From contig MSJI02000589.1 of NCBI GenBank assembly GCA_001931905.2, positions 1-52,791 of the forward strand: a DNA stretch of 52,791 bases, given 5' to 3'. The notes beneath the pieces are model-generated. The model was not told the origin of the DNA. It worked only from the letters and a program-made list of their open reading frames with translations, and ran no database searches. A program made the position numbers and the translations under genes. Source of the DNA: Cladosporium sp. IMV 00045. Taxonomy: Eukaryota > Ascomycota > Dothideomycetes > Cladosporiales > Cladosporiaceae. Below are positions 11,488 through 22,774 of the stretch, one piece after another (position 1 is the stretch's first letter; the number at the start of each line of letters is the position of its first letter).

Positions 11488-12293
11488 CTAAACCAGTCTG
11501 TACCCCTCCCCACCCTTCTCAGTCTTGAGATCCGCCTGCTTCACACTCTCACTCCCCTTCAAACTCGGGAAATCAAACGCCTTACTCTTCCCACCCTTGA
11601 TAGCCTTCCACAGCCCAAAATCCACACTGCTATCCCAAACCAGCGCGCCAACATACGGCTGCACGTTCCAATGCAGGGTGAGGGTCGCGTTCTCGCGCTC
11701 CGCGATCTTGCCCTTGATATCCGTGATCTGGTACTTGGGCTTCTGGCTGTCGAGCTTGATGATGCCTGGGCTGCCGCCTTCGGGGTAGGGCTTGCCGGCT
11801 TTCTTCTTGTTCTTGGCCGCTTTCTTGTCTTTCGTGCCCTTGATCGTTGGGTGGATGTAGGTGTTTTGGTGCCAAGGGGCGTTGTCGGCGGGGATGATGG
11901 CGTCCCAGATCACGGATTCGGAGGCTGGGATGGTGGAGGGCGAGGAGGAGGGGTAGGAGGCGGTGATGTAGAGGAAGACTTGCTTGGTGTTCCAGTTGAA
12001 GAGGGAAGTGAGGTCTGCGAGCTCCGTTAGTTGTTTGATCGCATTGGGGTATGCGATTGCTTCCGATCAAACATACCGGCATCCAAGTCAAACTTGACAT
12101 GGGCATATTCCTCCTTCTTGGTGCTGTAGTAGTGCGGTCGACCCTTGACGACTTGCACGTTCTTGAGCTCCAAGCTGGCGCTCGGCGACTGAGGGATGAG
12201 CAGCACGCTCATTGCGATTGCGGCTGCCACTGCAAAGGCGGCTGAGGTAAAGAAGCCGAAGACATTCTGCACGCGAACTAATGAGGAGTGCAT
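11488..12293 (-). CDS. spc3: Signal peptidase complex subunit 3 (Spc3/SPCS3-type)
   Basis: Two exons on the minus strand, 12293-12077 and 12014-11488, giving 247 residues. Spc3 is the essential ER-membrane subunit that positions the Sec11 catalytic subunit for cleaving signal peptides. Visible features are the family N-terminus (HSSLVRVQNVFGFFTSAAF) with a single membrane segment at about residues 12-35, a lumenal beta-rich domain starting DLTSLFNWNTKQVFLYI, and a late LTLHWNVQPYVGALVW strand. The join GCCG/AC restores ADLTSLFNW, which is diagnostic. A lysine-rich loop (DKKAAKNKKKAGK, about residues 145-157) is an insertion relative to yeast and is common in filamentous fungi. The 5' neighbour is more than 400 bases away, so it has its own promoter. 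Confidence 0.93.
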
Positions 12294-12710
12294 GTTTGCT
12301 GTTATTGTGTTGTTGAGCAGCTAGGCTGCGATTTCTTGCTGTTTGTTTAGAGCATTGACGTTTACGTGTTTAGACGACGTCGTTGGAGAGGTGAGGTGTC
12401 ACTTCTCAGCTTTCTTGGCGCGCCGTGAGCTTCTGCCTCGCAGTACTTGAACGATGCTTGTATGGCGACATCACGTTTCCCTATTCTCTGATGATATATC
12501 ATTTGCTTTCATATCAGGATTATGAGTGGTCGATATGTCATATTCCGAGTGTTGCTGACCCGTCTCCGGATTCAACATTCGACACCTGTCACGGCGATAT
12601 ATTGTATTTGAACGCATGAATACCTACGGCAGCCTGGGGATTGTCAACCCAAAAGCGACTGTCTACAATAATGCGAATAACGAAAGTCCAATATCCATCA
12701 AAACCTACTA
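12294..12710. other. Intergenic, upstream of spc3
   Basis: Holds the promoter of spc3 (minus strand) and the 3' end of the next minus-strand gene. I see no ORF with family features and no RNA gene. Confidence 0.45.
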
Positions 12711-14561
12711 CTAATCAAATGACTCCTCGTCCACGTCACTTCCACCATCTTCACCGGAGCTCCCCTCATCGTCTCCATCCGTCGCCTTCTGCGAAGCAAA
12801 CGTGAGATAGGCCAACTGAATATCACGTTGGAGCTCATCTATCTCGGCCTCGTTGAGCTTTTCAGGCGCATGCCGCCAACATTGCAGACGCTCAAGGGAG
12901 GCCCCGTCCATGGGCGACGACTCCCGGCTGGACCTTGGAGGTGTGTTGTAGGGATCGTGCTTTTTGTCGTGTCCCTGCTCACCGGATTCTGTGGGAGGGA
13001 GTTGTTCATGCGATTGGAAGACCGGACGCTCGCGAAAAGGCTCCATCGAGTCGACACGACGTCGCCATTTTTTGGAACTCCCGATGTCGTTCTCGTTCCC
13101 TTCGTGAATGGGTGGGTGTCCAATTCCACCCTTCCATTGGTCATACTCGATCTTCGCTCTCTTGTTTGGCCTTGGCTTGGAATTCGGCGACGCTTCATTC
13201 AAAGGGGGCCTGGAAGCTGATGACTGCGAAGCCTGCTCCCGTTCGTGCGAGGGTGCCGGTCTAAATGGGACGTCTCCGTCTAGATGCCAGCACTGAATAT
13301 CCCTGGATTCAGGCTGAGGCGCCGTAGCTTCCTAAAGCTGTGCCATGCTTAAAGAGTTCAATCTCAGTGGCGACGCCGGAATGCCCGTCTTTGCCTTGCG
13401 CTGAAGGAGATCGTTGAGTTCTTTGTATGTGGGAGGAGTCTCCGCATCCGCGACGGTGGAGGCGACGCTGTTCGCGACAGCCCGTGGCGTAGTATCAGTT
13501 GACGACACCTTCTCAGGAGACTCGGTGGTGCATGAAAAAGCCGGTCGCCTCACAGCTGGGCTGCACGACATGGTTGAGTTGGTGCTGCAAGTGTCCGGTT
13601 TCCTCTTGATCGTGATCGGTATCGTCAACGTGATAGTACGCTCGAACTTGATGTGACCAGGGAAGACCTGCAGTATCTGGGCGGTCATGGTAAGTGGCAG
13701 GGTGTACGCTTCTAACCTTTGAGCACCAGCCATGGAGGCCAGAATCGGCGGCCAGCGGCCTTCGAACTGCTGATGAGAAGGGTTCCATGGCATCAGATTC
13801 CCAAGCTCAGTCTCGAATCGTACATCCTGCCCGTCGTGGACCTTTGGCTTGAGGGCAAACGCTCTGTTTTCGTGATGCACGTTCTGGAGGCCCTCAAAAT
13901 CGACGGTGGGCGGGCTCCAACCGAAGTGTATCTCGACGAAGAGCTCTCCTGATGGCTGATATGTGGCCTGATTGAAGGTAGGTTCCATGATTGGCATGCG
14001 ACCTTCATGATGAAAGAAGCAATCGCGAGTGCTGACGAAATCTTCTAGCGTTGAACGCATCTGCTCCGATGATCGGGCCCATTCAAACGACAACAGCGGT
14101 GGCGAGTCCGCACAAGCCGCGGTGTACGAGTCCATCATGTAATCCACAATCGCCCGAATCGGGATCGTGACAGGCTGCGTATCGAGATCTCTCAAATAGA
14201 CGCCGAAGCGCTGCATCAAGTCGTGCGTATTACTCGTAAAAGAGGGGTTATCCATGGCGAACGACTCTCCAGCAACGACCATCGTCTCGCACGCGAGTGC
14301 TGCTTCAAAAGCCTTCTCCTAGAAGAATACTTCGTATGCTGCAACTACGCTCGGCAGTCTCCATGTCGCGACGAGGTCTTTGTCGTGGACAAAGGCGTAG
14401 CCGTCTCTTGCTGCATTACTTTCAACCGCCCGTAAGGGCGCTTGGTCGTAAGATCGACGCTTGGGGTAGAAGAGTTCGAGAGGTCCAGAGTGGTCTGCTC
14501 CGCCGGATACGCGTATGGAGAGGTGTGAGAGGAGGTGGTTGATGAGTGAGGAGTTGGACAT
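12711..14561 (-). CDS. Unrecognised 616-codon protein interrupted by two in-frame TAG codons
   Basis: One reading frame on the minus strand runs from the ATG at 14561 (context CAACATGTCC) to a TAG at 12711. It is broken only by TAG at 14321-14319 (codon 81) and 13334-13332 (codon 410). The peptide keeps protein-like composition through both: LPSVVAAYEVFF before and EKAFEAALACET after the first; RLNSLSMAQL before and EATAPQPES after the second. The first 330 codons look folded; the middle and C-terminus are Ser/Pro-rich with a basic patch (KPRPNKRAKIE), a late helix (EIDELQRDIQLAYLTF) and a very acidic tail. I do not recognise the family. Frame-preserving introns ending at these TAGs would need very poor donors (GTCGCG, GTCCAC, GCAAAG) or be under 31 bases. 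Explanations are UAG editing, pseudogene, RIP-type CAG-to-TAG change or sequence error. Confidence 0.6.
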
Positions 14562-15577
14562 GTTGATTTGAAGAAGTAAGGTAATTGCGAGATTTTGTTA
14601 TCGATTCGTGTAGGGGTGCAGCAATATTTCCAACGCGTTTGTTTTCGAGGAAGAGGAGTGTGAAGAGATTGAAGACTGATGGATCGTTTCATCACGGCAA
14701 GAGCTCGATCCTCTCGTTGAACGTTTACGGTGGAAGCTACGACGGTTACTGCTGGCATACTGGAGAAATACAGGCCGCTGTTAGAACCAATTGGCAGATG
14801 ATTCTTATGTTATCAGGACAAAAGAACACGAGGTTATTCGGACTTGAAACAAATGGTCGCGCAGTAAGCAATTGTTTTAGGCAAAACCGACACACGTGGA
14901 CTCCACTCACGACCTTTAGAGACGCGCATGCACAAACTTCAATCACGGTTGCCATCTAGGATCCTCACTTCGAAGCCCATGATGAAAGGTCGCGTGCTCA
15001 GGGCCAGATCTCAATATCCAAATATCCACAGTATCTGTATCTTACAAGATTAGATTTATTAGTCAATAGTGAAAGATAGGACGCCGCTAGGAAGTAGCAA
15101 GGCGAGAAAAGCCAATTCCTCCACGCAGCAACGAAGCGATCTGCAAAGTCCAGATGGACGATCTCAAGTTGAACCCTCTTATTATTGCATTTTGGTGACG
15201 TTATTGACACGACATACTGAGCACTTCTCATCAAGCTTGACCGTCACCACTAATAAAGACCCGAACAAGATCTGCTTTGCCGAACGGCGCAGATCGAGGC
15301 AACAAAAGGTGATCAAATCTCTGCAACACATCCCAGTGCTTGCTCTTTCCTTCTACCTCTCTACAAGCTGAACCCTTCCTTCTCACGAGATCAAAGAACG
15401 CAAGACCCCAAACAATAACCGTTTCCCCTGCGTACCGCATCCACTTCAGCCTTGCGTGCACTCGTCATTGACTCCTCACTTTGATCCATCTGCACGGTTA
15501 ATCGTGACGTTTGCGCCATATCACACTACTACTCTCGGAGATCGTCTACTACTCTCAAGAAGAGCTATCCCACGTAT
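14562..15577. promoter_or_regulatory. Divergent intergenic region
   Basis: About 1 kb between the minus-strand gene starting at 14561 and the plus-strand GFA-domain gene. It contains short open frames on both strands without family features. The last 250 bases before 15578 are C/T-rich, as in many fungal promoters. Confidence 0.45.
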
Positions 15578-16626
15578 ATGGCCGGCCTCTTCTCTCTGCC
15601 TCGGACAACACCAGTCTTGATTCGCAGAGTAGCCTTTCACAACACCACTTCCACCGGCCCAGCAGCACTCAAGGTCGCCATCCAAACCCTTACATCTACC
15701 CCCGACGCCTCGCGTACAATCAGCCTAAACCGATCCAAGAGCAGTGCAATCTTAAGCTACTGCTACAGCACAAGCAGCAAAAACACCGCCAACCCTCCCT
15801 CTAGCGCCTTCACAGTACCAGTCACGCCAGACTGCTCCAACGAAACCGCCGCTTCTGCCGCTAGGACTTTCGCTACCACTACCACCATGGATCCTCACGA
15901 GGTTGACAAGGAGAGCAAGGAAGGATTGAACGATTGGAAGCTCCGCCCACCATACAAGCTGCACGAGCCCAACGATCACTTCGAAGCACGCTACGACGCC
16001 GCATGTCATTGCGGTAAAGTCGAATACCAGCTCCGCAGACAAGAGCCATTGGACAGCAAGCTGTGCCATTGCACGACCTGCCAAACACAACACGGTATGT
16101 TCAGACCTTCACCAAGTTCTATCTCAAAAAGACAAGACTAACACATCCAACCCAGCCGCTCCCTTCCAATGGGCAGCGATCTTCCACAAAGACGACATCA
16201 GCTTCAAGCACGGCCACCACAACCTGGAATGGTACGACCCATCGAGCAAATCGGTCGAGCACAGGCTGCCCTGCAAAGTCCGCTGCTCGTACTGCCACAG
16301 CCCCATCATGGACGAGGGCCGCAATATGATCCTGCTTTTCCCTTCTTTGATCAAATTCCAAAGCCAGCAGGAGAAGGAGAACTTCGCGCCGAGGTGAGTT
16401 TGTGTCGTGTGATCCGAGATTTGGAGTTCTTGCTGACTTGTTTTGTAGATGCCACATGTTCTACGGCCAACGCTGCATTGACATTCCCGACGGTCTGCCC
16501 AAATGGACAGGTCTGAACAAGGACAGCGATCTCATTGAGGATTCGCCTCCAGAGCAGATCAAGGAGCTCACGAGGCAGAGGGAGAAGGAGCGCGAGGAGC
16601 GCTTCTCCAAGGGCGAACACTCGTAG
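15578..16626 (+). CDS. GFA/CENP-V (DUF636) zinc-binding domain protein with N-terminal extension
   Basis: Three exons (15578-16094, 16156-16393, 16449-16626) give 310 residues. The domain of the glutathione-dependent formaldehyde-activating/CENP-V family spans about residues 145-275. The zinc ligands are visible: CHCGKVEY, CHCTTCQ and CSYCHSP, each in the usual spacing. The fold binds two zinc ions; substrates of the fungal proteins are mostly unknown. Two starts are possible. The ATG at 15578 gives a 103-residue extension rich in Ser/Thr/Arg and low in acid, like a mitochondrial presequence. The ATG at 15887 has a near-perfect ACCACCATGG context and starts MDPHEV, close to where the conserved part begins. 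A charged helix (EQIKELTRQREKEREERF) ends the protein. Confidence 0.85.
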
Positions 16627-17159
16627 ATGCTTTGCTGAAGATGGTCGTTTTGGAACCGAGACCTGGGTTGAGGTCATGATATGATGAGATTAATGTATGG
16701 GGAGCAGACTGTCCCGTAAAAAGGACACATTGCTCCCTTGTATGTTGCAGAATGCTCGGAAGAAGCTGAGCGAGATGGCGGAAGATGGATTCGCATTCGC
16801 CACAGCGTAACAGCGTGGTGCAAGACTAGAGACAGAAATTTTAGACGAATCATGGATGACAGTAAAGATCAGACTTATATTGTACGGTAGAGTGATCGTT
16901 TATCTTTTTGGACAAATTTTAACGTTCTCATAACTTGACTGGCATATCCGTCGTTCTCTCCCAGAAGGGCGACCTCTTCGTCCATAATTCACGCTACTTG
17001 CGATTCTCGTCTCTTTGCTGCAGTTTCGGACACTGGCCTCGAACATTCTGTCATCCAGAAATCTAGGATAGAAACCCCGGATAGAAACCACTGAATCTAG
17101 CACAAATACATCTATAACAAAGGACTCGCATTGTTCCGAACCTCCGAAAGCCTCACAGA
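16627..17159. other. Convergent 3' intergenic region
   Basis: Between the 3' ends of the GFA-domain gene (+) and a minus-strand gene. I see no coding signal; the stretch around 16850-16920 is A/T-rich. Confidence 0.45.
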
Positions 17160-17741
17160 TCAAACAACCTCCGAAATAACCTCCCCCTCCAACCCATGCG
17201 CCTTATAATACTCCCTCAGCGCCAAATCCGCAAACGCCCCACCCAGCACCAGATCCATCAAACTCCACCTGGGCCCCAGCCTCGCCAGACTCCTCGCAAC
17301 CATCACCGCTCCTCCAGCAAACATCCCAACCTCCACGTGCCTCCTCGCCTGCTCCTCATCCCTCGCCCTCTCCCTCTCATGCGACCACCGCGGAATCGCA
17401 TACCGGTACTCCCACCCCGCCGCTTGCGCCAGCAGCACGGTCGGGACGGCGATGAGAGCGCTGCGGTGCATGGCGGCCAACGTGCGGGGGTTATGTAATG
17501 GCGAGAAGGAGGTTGTGAGGCCCATGCTGGGCAGTTGGCGGAGGTAGGCGAGCGAGCCGGCGGTGAAGATCAGGGGTGCGGCGTCGACGCAGGTTGCGGC
17601 GAGGTCGAGCCGTTGAGTCCATTGGGGCGCGGTTGTCAGGTGTTTGATCGGCGAGGCGCCGGGGAGAGGGTGCCAGAGGTTGTCGGTGGGGGTTTTGAGG
17701 TTCCAGTAGAAGAGGTAGGCTGTTGCTGGTGGTGTGGTCAT
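17160..17741 (-). CDS. Hypothetical small membrane protein
   Basis: Single-exon frame of 193 residues. I do not recognise the family. It has several moderately hydrophobic segments: about 45-65 (LDLAATCVDAAPLIFTAGSL), 90-110 (ALIAVPTVLLAQAAGW), 140-155 (VGMFAGGAVMVARSL) and 163-178 (LMDLVLGGAFADLAL). A charged loop (SHERERARDEEQARRH) separates the second and third. This suggests an integral membrane protein, perhaps mitochondrial or ER. Codon choice favours C/G in third positions, like neighbouring genes. It is divergent from the chromodomain gene, 680 bases away. Confidence 0.65.
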   Translation of the reverse strand: MTTPPATAYLFYWNLKTPTDNLWHPLPGASPIKHLTTAPQWTQRLDLAATCVDAAPLIFTAGSLAYLRQLPSMGLTTSFSPLHNPRTLAAMHRSALIAVPTVLLAQAAGWEYRYAIPRWSHERERARDEEQARRHVEVGMFAGGAVMVARSLARLGPRWSLMDLVLGGAFADLALREYYKAHGLEGEVISEVV

Positions 17742-18421
17742 GGTTTCTGGACTTGATTTTGTTTGGTGATGGTGGGGTGTCGGTTGAGAACAGTGGCGAA
17801 GATGGCGAGATGCGAGGGATGGTTGGCGAGGCGAAGGATTGAGGATCTCGTATGGCGAAGATGAATGGATCCTAGCTGATGTTGACTGATGGAGCCCAAA
17901 GATATATTCTGGAATATCACAAGCCTAAATCATATGCCGCAGTGACATTGAGCAACGACACTCAAGAACATGTATGGTCTGACAGAGCATGTGACCTGTC
18001 ACTTCTTCGTTTGTGCTTGAGAACGCAAGTTGTTGTTGACTGTGAGGCAGTGAGATTGACGATAAAGTTCTTCTTACCAAGCATGTGTAGAAAACGACAC
18101 TTCCCACAACTCCACAAACACATCACCTTCCTACCTGCGGCATCTTCGACGATCTACACAAGTGTATGATACAATCGATTGCTACTCCGAAACTCGGCAA
18201 CTCAAGACGATTCCTCCCCAGGACGCTCGGACCACTCCGGCAGAAGCCAAGACCGTCCTCTCTCGGTATCATCAGTTGGTGAGCGCGCGTCCATATCAGT
18301 CTCGCGAATACTGATCTTTCTCGATTTCTGCATCTTGAGTCTTTTGGCGTGTCATGTACTGACTGTGATTTCCTCTCTTCGTTATGGCAGGTCAGAACTT
18401 TGAAGCGACGCGTCTGTTGTA
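17742..18421. promoter_or_regulatory. Divergent promoter region
   Basis: Lies between the small membrane protein gene (-) and the chromodomain gene (+). It has no gene of its own that I can support. It ends with a possible non-coding 5' intron (CTGAC branch then GGCAG near 18390), which I cannot confirm. Confidence 0.4.
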
Positions 18422-21400
18422 ATGCCGCCGAAACGGAAGAAAGAGACCTCTATTGATCCAGCCAACTCTACAAAACGTCGCAAGAAAGGTGTGTACCTCT
18501 ATCCTGAGATCCGAGGCACAGACGCCGGCAGTCATGTTTCAGCCTTCACGTTTGTGGCGTGTTGATCGATACCAGGCTAATGAATGCTAATGTCACGCCC
18601 AGCTGCTCCTGATTTGCCCCCTCCCCATCCCCACGGTGACTTTGACGAGGACAAACTGTGGAAAGTTCGTAGTATTCTTGAAGAACGTATTAAGTCCGGA
18701 AAGTTTCAGTACCTCATTGATTGGGAGGACGACGAGCAGACTGGTGAGAAGTATCCCCCCACTTGGGAGCCTAAGAAGAACCTCACCCTTGACGTTCTCG
18801 CCGAGTGGGAAGAAGAGAAAGCTGCTAAAAAGGCTGGTAAGTCATCGCAATCCTTTCTTTGAGGCATTCAAGTTTCCTAGACACTGACAGCGTGTAGCCG
18901 AGCAAGAGACCAACACAAGCAGCAGCGCCAAGCCCACACAGGAGACTCCCATCAAAGCACCTGTCAGGCGCGACAGAGTGCGCAGAGTCTTGTTTAGCTC
19001 ATCTCAACAAGAAGCGGAAACAACTCCTGCAAAGCAACAGCTGGGAGCATCTTCGCCTCCATCTCAGGCGATCGAGATTGGCGAAAGCCCACAAACATCC
19101 CCTGACAGTGAATCTCTCTTTATCCCGTTGAACGAAGCAGCGGACGTTCCCAGTCAGGACCTTGCCGTAGTGCAGCCTTCAGCCCCTCCATCGAGCTACG
19201 ACACTCACCATTTACCTGAATCCTCTCAAGCCGTTCCTGAAAGATCAGCAGGCGGATCTTCTCAAGTTCAGCATTTACCCGGAGGCACTGCCGACGCCTC
19301 GAGCCAGGCGCCCGTTCTAACACCAAGCCAACGCGTATCCAGCCAGATTAACCCACCAGACGCGGGTACTGGCAGAATTGTTCCCGATTCGCAAAGCTTG
19401 CCCACATCCCTGGGCTTTGATTCGCAAACGCCAAACGCAAACGCTCTAAGTGCAGCTGGGAATCAACTAGTGCAAGATTTGCAAGTTGTCGCTGAAGGCT
19501 CCCAACGCGTCCATCAAACTTCGCCAGCACAAGGGGATAGTGGTGCGACGGACCAAGCCCCCAAATCTCCAGACTCGCCCTCCCAGCGACAGCCTCCTTC
19601 GGCATCAAACCAACCTCACACCGACAAAAGTTTCTCCAGCCAGCCTCAAGCACCAGCGCAACACAGCAGCGCTGAAAAAGCTACCGAACAGACACCAAGT
19701 GAAAACACAGGACAAGTCAACCAAGCTGATCTAATTAGCAGCGGCAATTCGCAGGTTGCGCCTGAATTCCAGTTCTCCAGCCAGCTTGAATATCGAGAAC
19801 CCGCCCAACAAGCGTTTTCACAGCCCGTGCCTCAAGCAGCTGGGGAGCACGAAACGTATCCACCCGTAGAAAGCACAGAGTCGGCTGTCTTCCCATTCCA
19901 AACACAAATTGCAGCTTACACTACTTCTACGGATCAACGTGCCAGCAGCCAGCCTGCAGGCGGACGAAACAAAGTCTTGCTTGATATTCTTGGGCAGACA
20001 TCAAAAGCAGCCAGTGTTCCTCTCGGGGATTCTACAACCCTACCATCTGTCCCGTCTCAACTGCTTCCGATTATCGGAGAGAGTGCCCCTCCGCACCCTG
20101 ACATTCCTTCCACGCCTACGGCGCCATCAAGTGCAGAAATGGACAAAATGGCTTTCACATCCGAGCCTGCGAATGACCTTCACGCGCAGTTGCGTGCACT
20201 CCGCGCGAGGAAAAATGCTGAGCGAAGGACCCAAACACCCACAGGCTCAGCACAAGGAACACCGGCGAAACCATCCGCTGTGCCACCAAGTGCTGTGCCA
20301 CCGAGGCTGAACGCAGAGTTAGCCGCCGAGACACCGGCGCATGCAGGATCAACAGACACGTCCCTTAATGGCGGTCGTTCACCTTCAGCGGTGCCAGCTG
20401 CGCTACCGATTCAATTGGTGACTCAAGAAGAGCAGAACACTTCTGAACGGTACAAGACCTTGCTTCCACAGCCTAAAGAGAACTCGTCTTTACGGAGGCA
20501 GAGCACCATCACCGGCACTGCGTCAAGAGAGAATTCGAAGCCTGGCAACTTCGTTCATTCTGTGCCGATTGCGTTGATGGGTCACCAGCGAGACGCATAT
20601 CCCACAATGATCCAGCAGCATAAAGACATTATTGAGCGATTTCTCGGTACTACCCAGCCCGACGATGCCCTGACGGCTGAGACAGAGGCGTTGCTAGAGC
20701 GTCTGCGCCGGATCGTGGTGCATCCGGATCTCGATAACGTCGAGACGTGGACACAATACGATGTTCCGCCAGCTGCTCATGCAAAATGGGCAATCGATTG
20801 CAGTGCAAAGTTTGGCTTTCTTAAGCACTTGATTGACGAGCTGAAAGACCAAAAGCTGACATTTGCGGTGATATGCCAATCCACCCAACTTTTGGAAATC
20901 ACGGAGAATTTCCTGCTAGGTTTCAAGGTCAGCTGCTACAGAGCTGACACTGGAAATACCACGGAGCAGGAGGGATGTTTTCTGAATTTCAACATTATAA
21001 AGGCCGACGAGGATATCAGTCCTGACTCAGTTTCTGCGGATGTGATCGTATGCCTGGACAACAGCGCGGAGGGTGGCTCTGCGCTTAAGCTTCTTCAAGA
21101 GAACAACATACCGCTTATGATGGCCTTTGTTGTGCCTGGCACTGTTGAGCATGTCGAGCGCTGCCTGTCGCCGGATCTTAATCATCAGCAGCGACTGCGG
21201 GCTACTATGCACGGCGTCTTTGACCTCAGACATGAGGCCGGCAAGCTTGAACATGGTCAGTTGCCATCCGTGGAATCCGCAAAGGTCATTGCGGACTATA
21301 TCAAAAGCGCCGAGAGCGACAAAGAATGGTCTATCGCTGCTCTGAGCATGCTCGAAAACCTCGACAGCCAGACTGAAAGCGATATCGCACTGCCACCAAG

Positions 21401-22412
21401 CGGCGTCGTCACCCACGCTGGCGACAAACGGTCTCTCGATCAAGCGTCCGAGGTCGAGATGTCGCCCACCGCATCTTTCAAGCGTCCACGCTTTGAACTC
21501 AATGGAACACAGGTACACGAGCAGCCAGCCACCATCAACCCCATGCAGCTTGACATTTCCCACGTGAGCGATTCAGCCAACCAGCCCGACGCTTCCAACA
21601 CGAACGCAGCCGAACTTTTCGAAACCAACAATCGCCTCCAACACCTGCTTTTGCTTGCCCAGGATCGACTCGCGTCTCACGAGATCGACCTCAGCAATCT
21701 CCAATACCGCTTCGAAGAGCAAAGCAAAGACCTCATCGAAAAGACGCGAATGTTTAAAGACGCAATGGAAACCGCCCGCAAAGCCGTCGAGCGCATGGAA
21801 GAAGGCTCGAGCACCATCAGCACCCTGCGCGCCCAAATCCGCACTCTAAAAGAAGAGCGCAACGCCTCCAACGCCGCTCTCGCGGACCACTCCGTCCCCG
21901 ACCGCGCAGCTTTCGAGAAACAACGCCTCGCCCTCGCGCAGGCGCAGGAAGAAACCAAGAAACTCGAGCAGCGCCTCAAAACCTGCAATGGCGACCTCGA
22001 ATACGCGCAGGAAATGTACCAGAACTCCAGCTCCAACGCGCACCGCCTGGCCACGACCAACAAAGAACTCGAGAACAGCCTGGCGCACGCGCAGAACCGC
22101 GCGAGCGGCGAGCAGGCGCGCGCGAGGCAGATGACGCTTGATGCGCGGGCGGGTAATTTAGTCAAGGAGAACACGCAGCTCAAAGCGCGGGTGAGGGAGC
22201 AGACGGAGGCGTTGCAGAGGAAGGACAAGGAGTTGCTGCAGTTGAAGGAGGCGAGTAGGGGACGCATGGGCACGAGGGGCACGAGCGTGCCGCGCAGTCC
22301 GAGGATGGCGAGTCCGTTGAAGGGCGTGGGTGGGAATGGCGGTAGTAGGCAGAGTAGTCCTGCCGCGGGCGAGTTGAGGGGGAAGACGCATCCGTTGAGG
22401 CAGGGTGGGTAA
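18422..22412 (+). CDS. Chromodomain protein with Hda2/3-like domain (heterochromatin deacetylase complex subunit)
   Basis: Three exons (18422-18488, 18603-18836, 18898-22412) give 1271 residues. An N-terminal basic stretch (MPPKRKKE, then KRRKK) is followed by a chromodomain at about residues 40-98 (WKVRSILEERIKSGKFQYL, then IDWEDDE and PPTWEPKKNL), the fold that reads methylated histone H3. A disordered Ser/Gln/Pro region of roughly 450 residues follows. Next comes a region resembling the class II histone deacetylase subunit 2/3 family (HDA2-3): VPIALMGHQRDAYPTMI, then FAVICQSTQLLEIT and ADVIVCLDNSAEGG. A long coiled coil covers about 950-1190. The tail is Ser/Arg-rich. This architecture fits the chromodomain partner of Hda1 in filamentous ascomycetes (CDP-2 of the Neurospora HCHC complex), which silences heterochromatin. 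The GTAAGT at the stop codon could be a donor to a tiny extra exon. Confidence 0.85.
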
Positions 22413-22774
22413 GTTGATCGAGCGATGTGGCCTTGGAGTGTGGTTTTGACTGGTAGAGTTTTGACGGAATGTGTGGCGGAATGATGGGTTTCACTCATGG
22501 CGTTTGAGGGATGGGAGCAAGCATTTCTTATTTAGACATTGGTAAATGGTAGATCACAATCGAATTTTCCAATTATACAAAATTCACTGACACGCACACC
22601 GGAGATTCTGGCTTGAAGCAACTGAAGAATCGAGAGGGCGATTCTTCAACTGGGAAAGAATCGAACCATCAAAGCATATTCGCCGAAAGTGTGAAAAGAG
22701 TTTTGATTTTATTGATCATCTACATACGACACCAGCACCAGCTCTCTCGCCCACATGGACGAGCGAACCACTAC
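22413..22774. other. Convergent 3' intergenic region
   Basis: Between the stop codons of the chromodomain gene (+) and the 5-phosphatase gene (-). A/T-rich around 22540-22590. No gene is seen. Confidence 0.5.

Noticed and set aside
13332..13394. 63-base GC-AG intron (GCAAAG to TTTAG) as an explanation for the second TAG
   Set aside because: Frame-preserving but the donor is weak; kept as an alternative, not the main model.
14345..14758. 137-codon minus-strand frame overlapping the start of the TAG-interrupted gene
   Set aside because: Different frame; the peptide is Ser/Thr-rich without pattern, while the other frame continues smoothly into a long conserved-looking protein.
22405..22412. 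GTAAGT at the stop of the chromodomain gene as a donor to a further exon
   Set aside because: No convincing acceptor with conserved coding sequence follows; the Ser/Arg-rich tail gives no guide.
21677..22498. 273-codon minus-strand frame rich in Ser, Cys and Arg
   Set aside because: Antisense of the coiled-coil end of the chromodomain protein.
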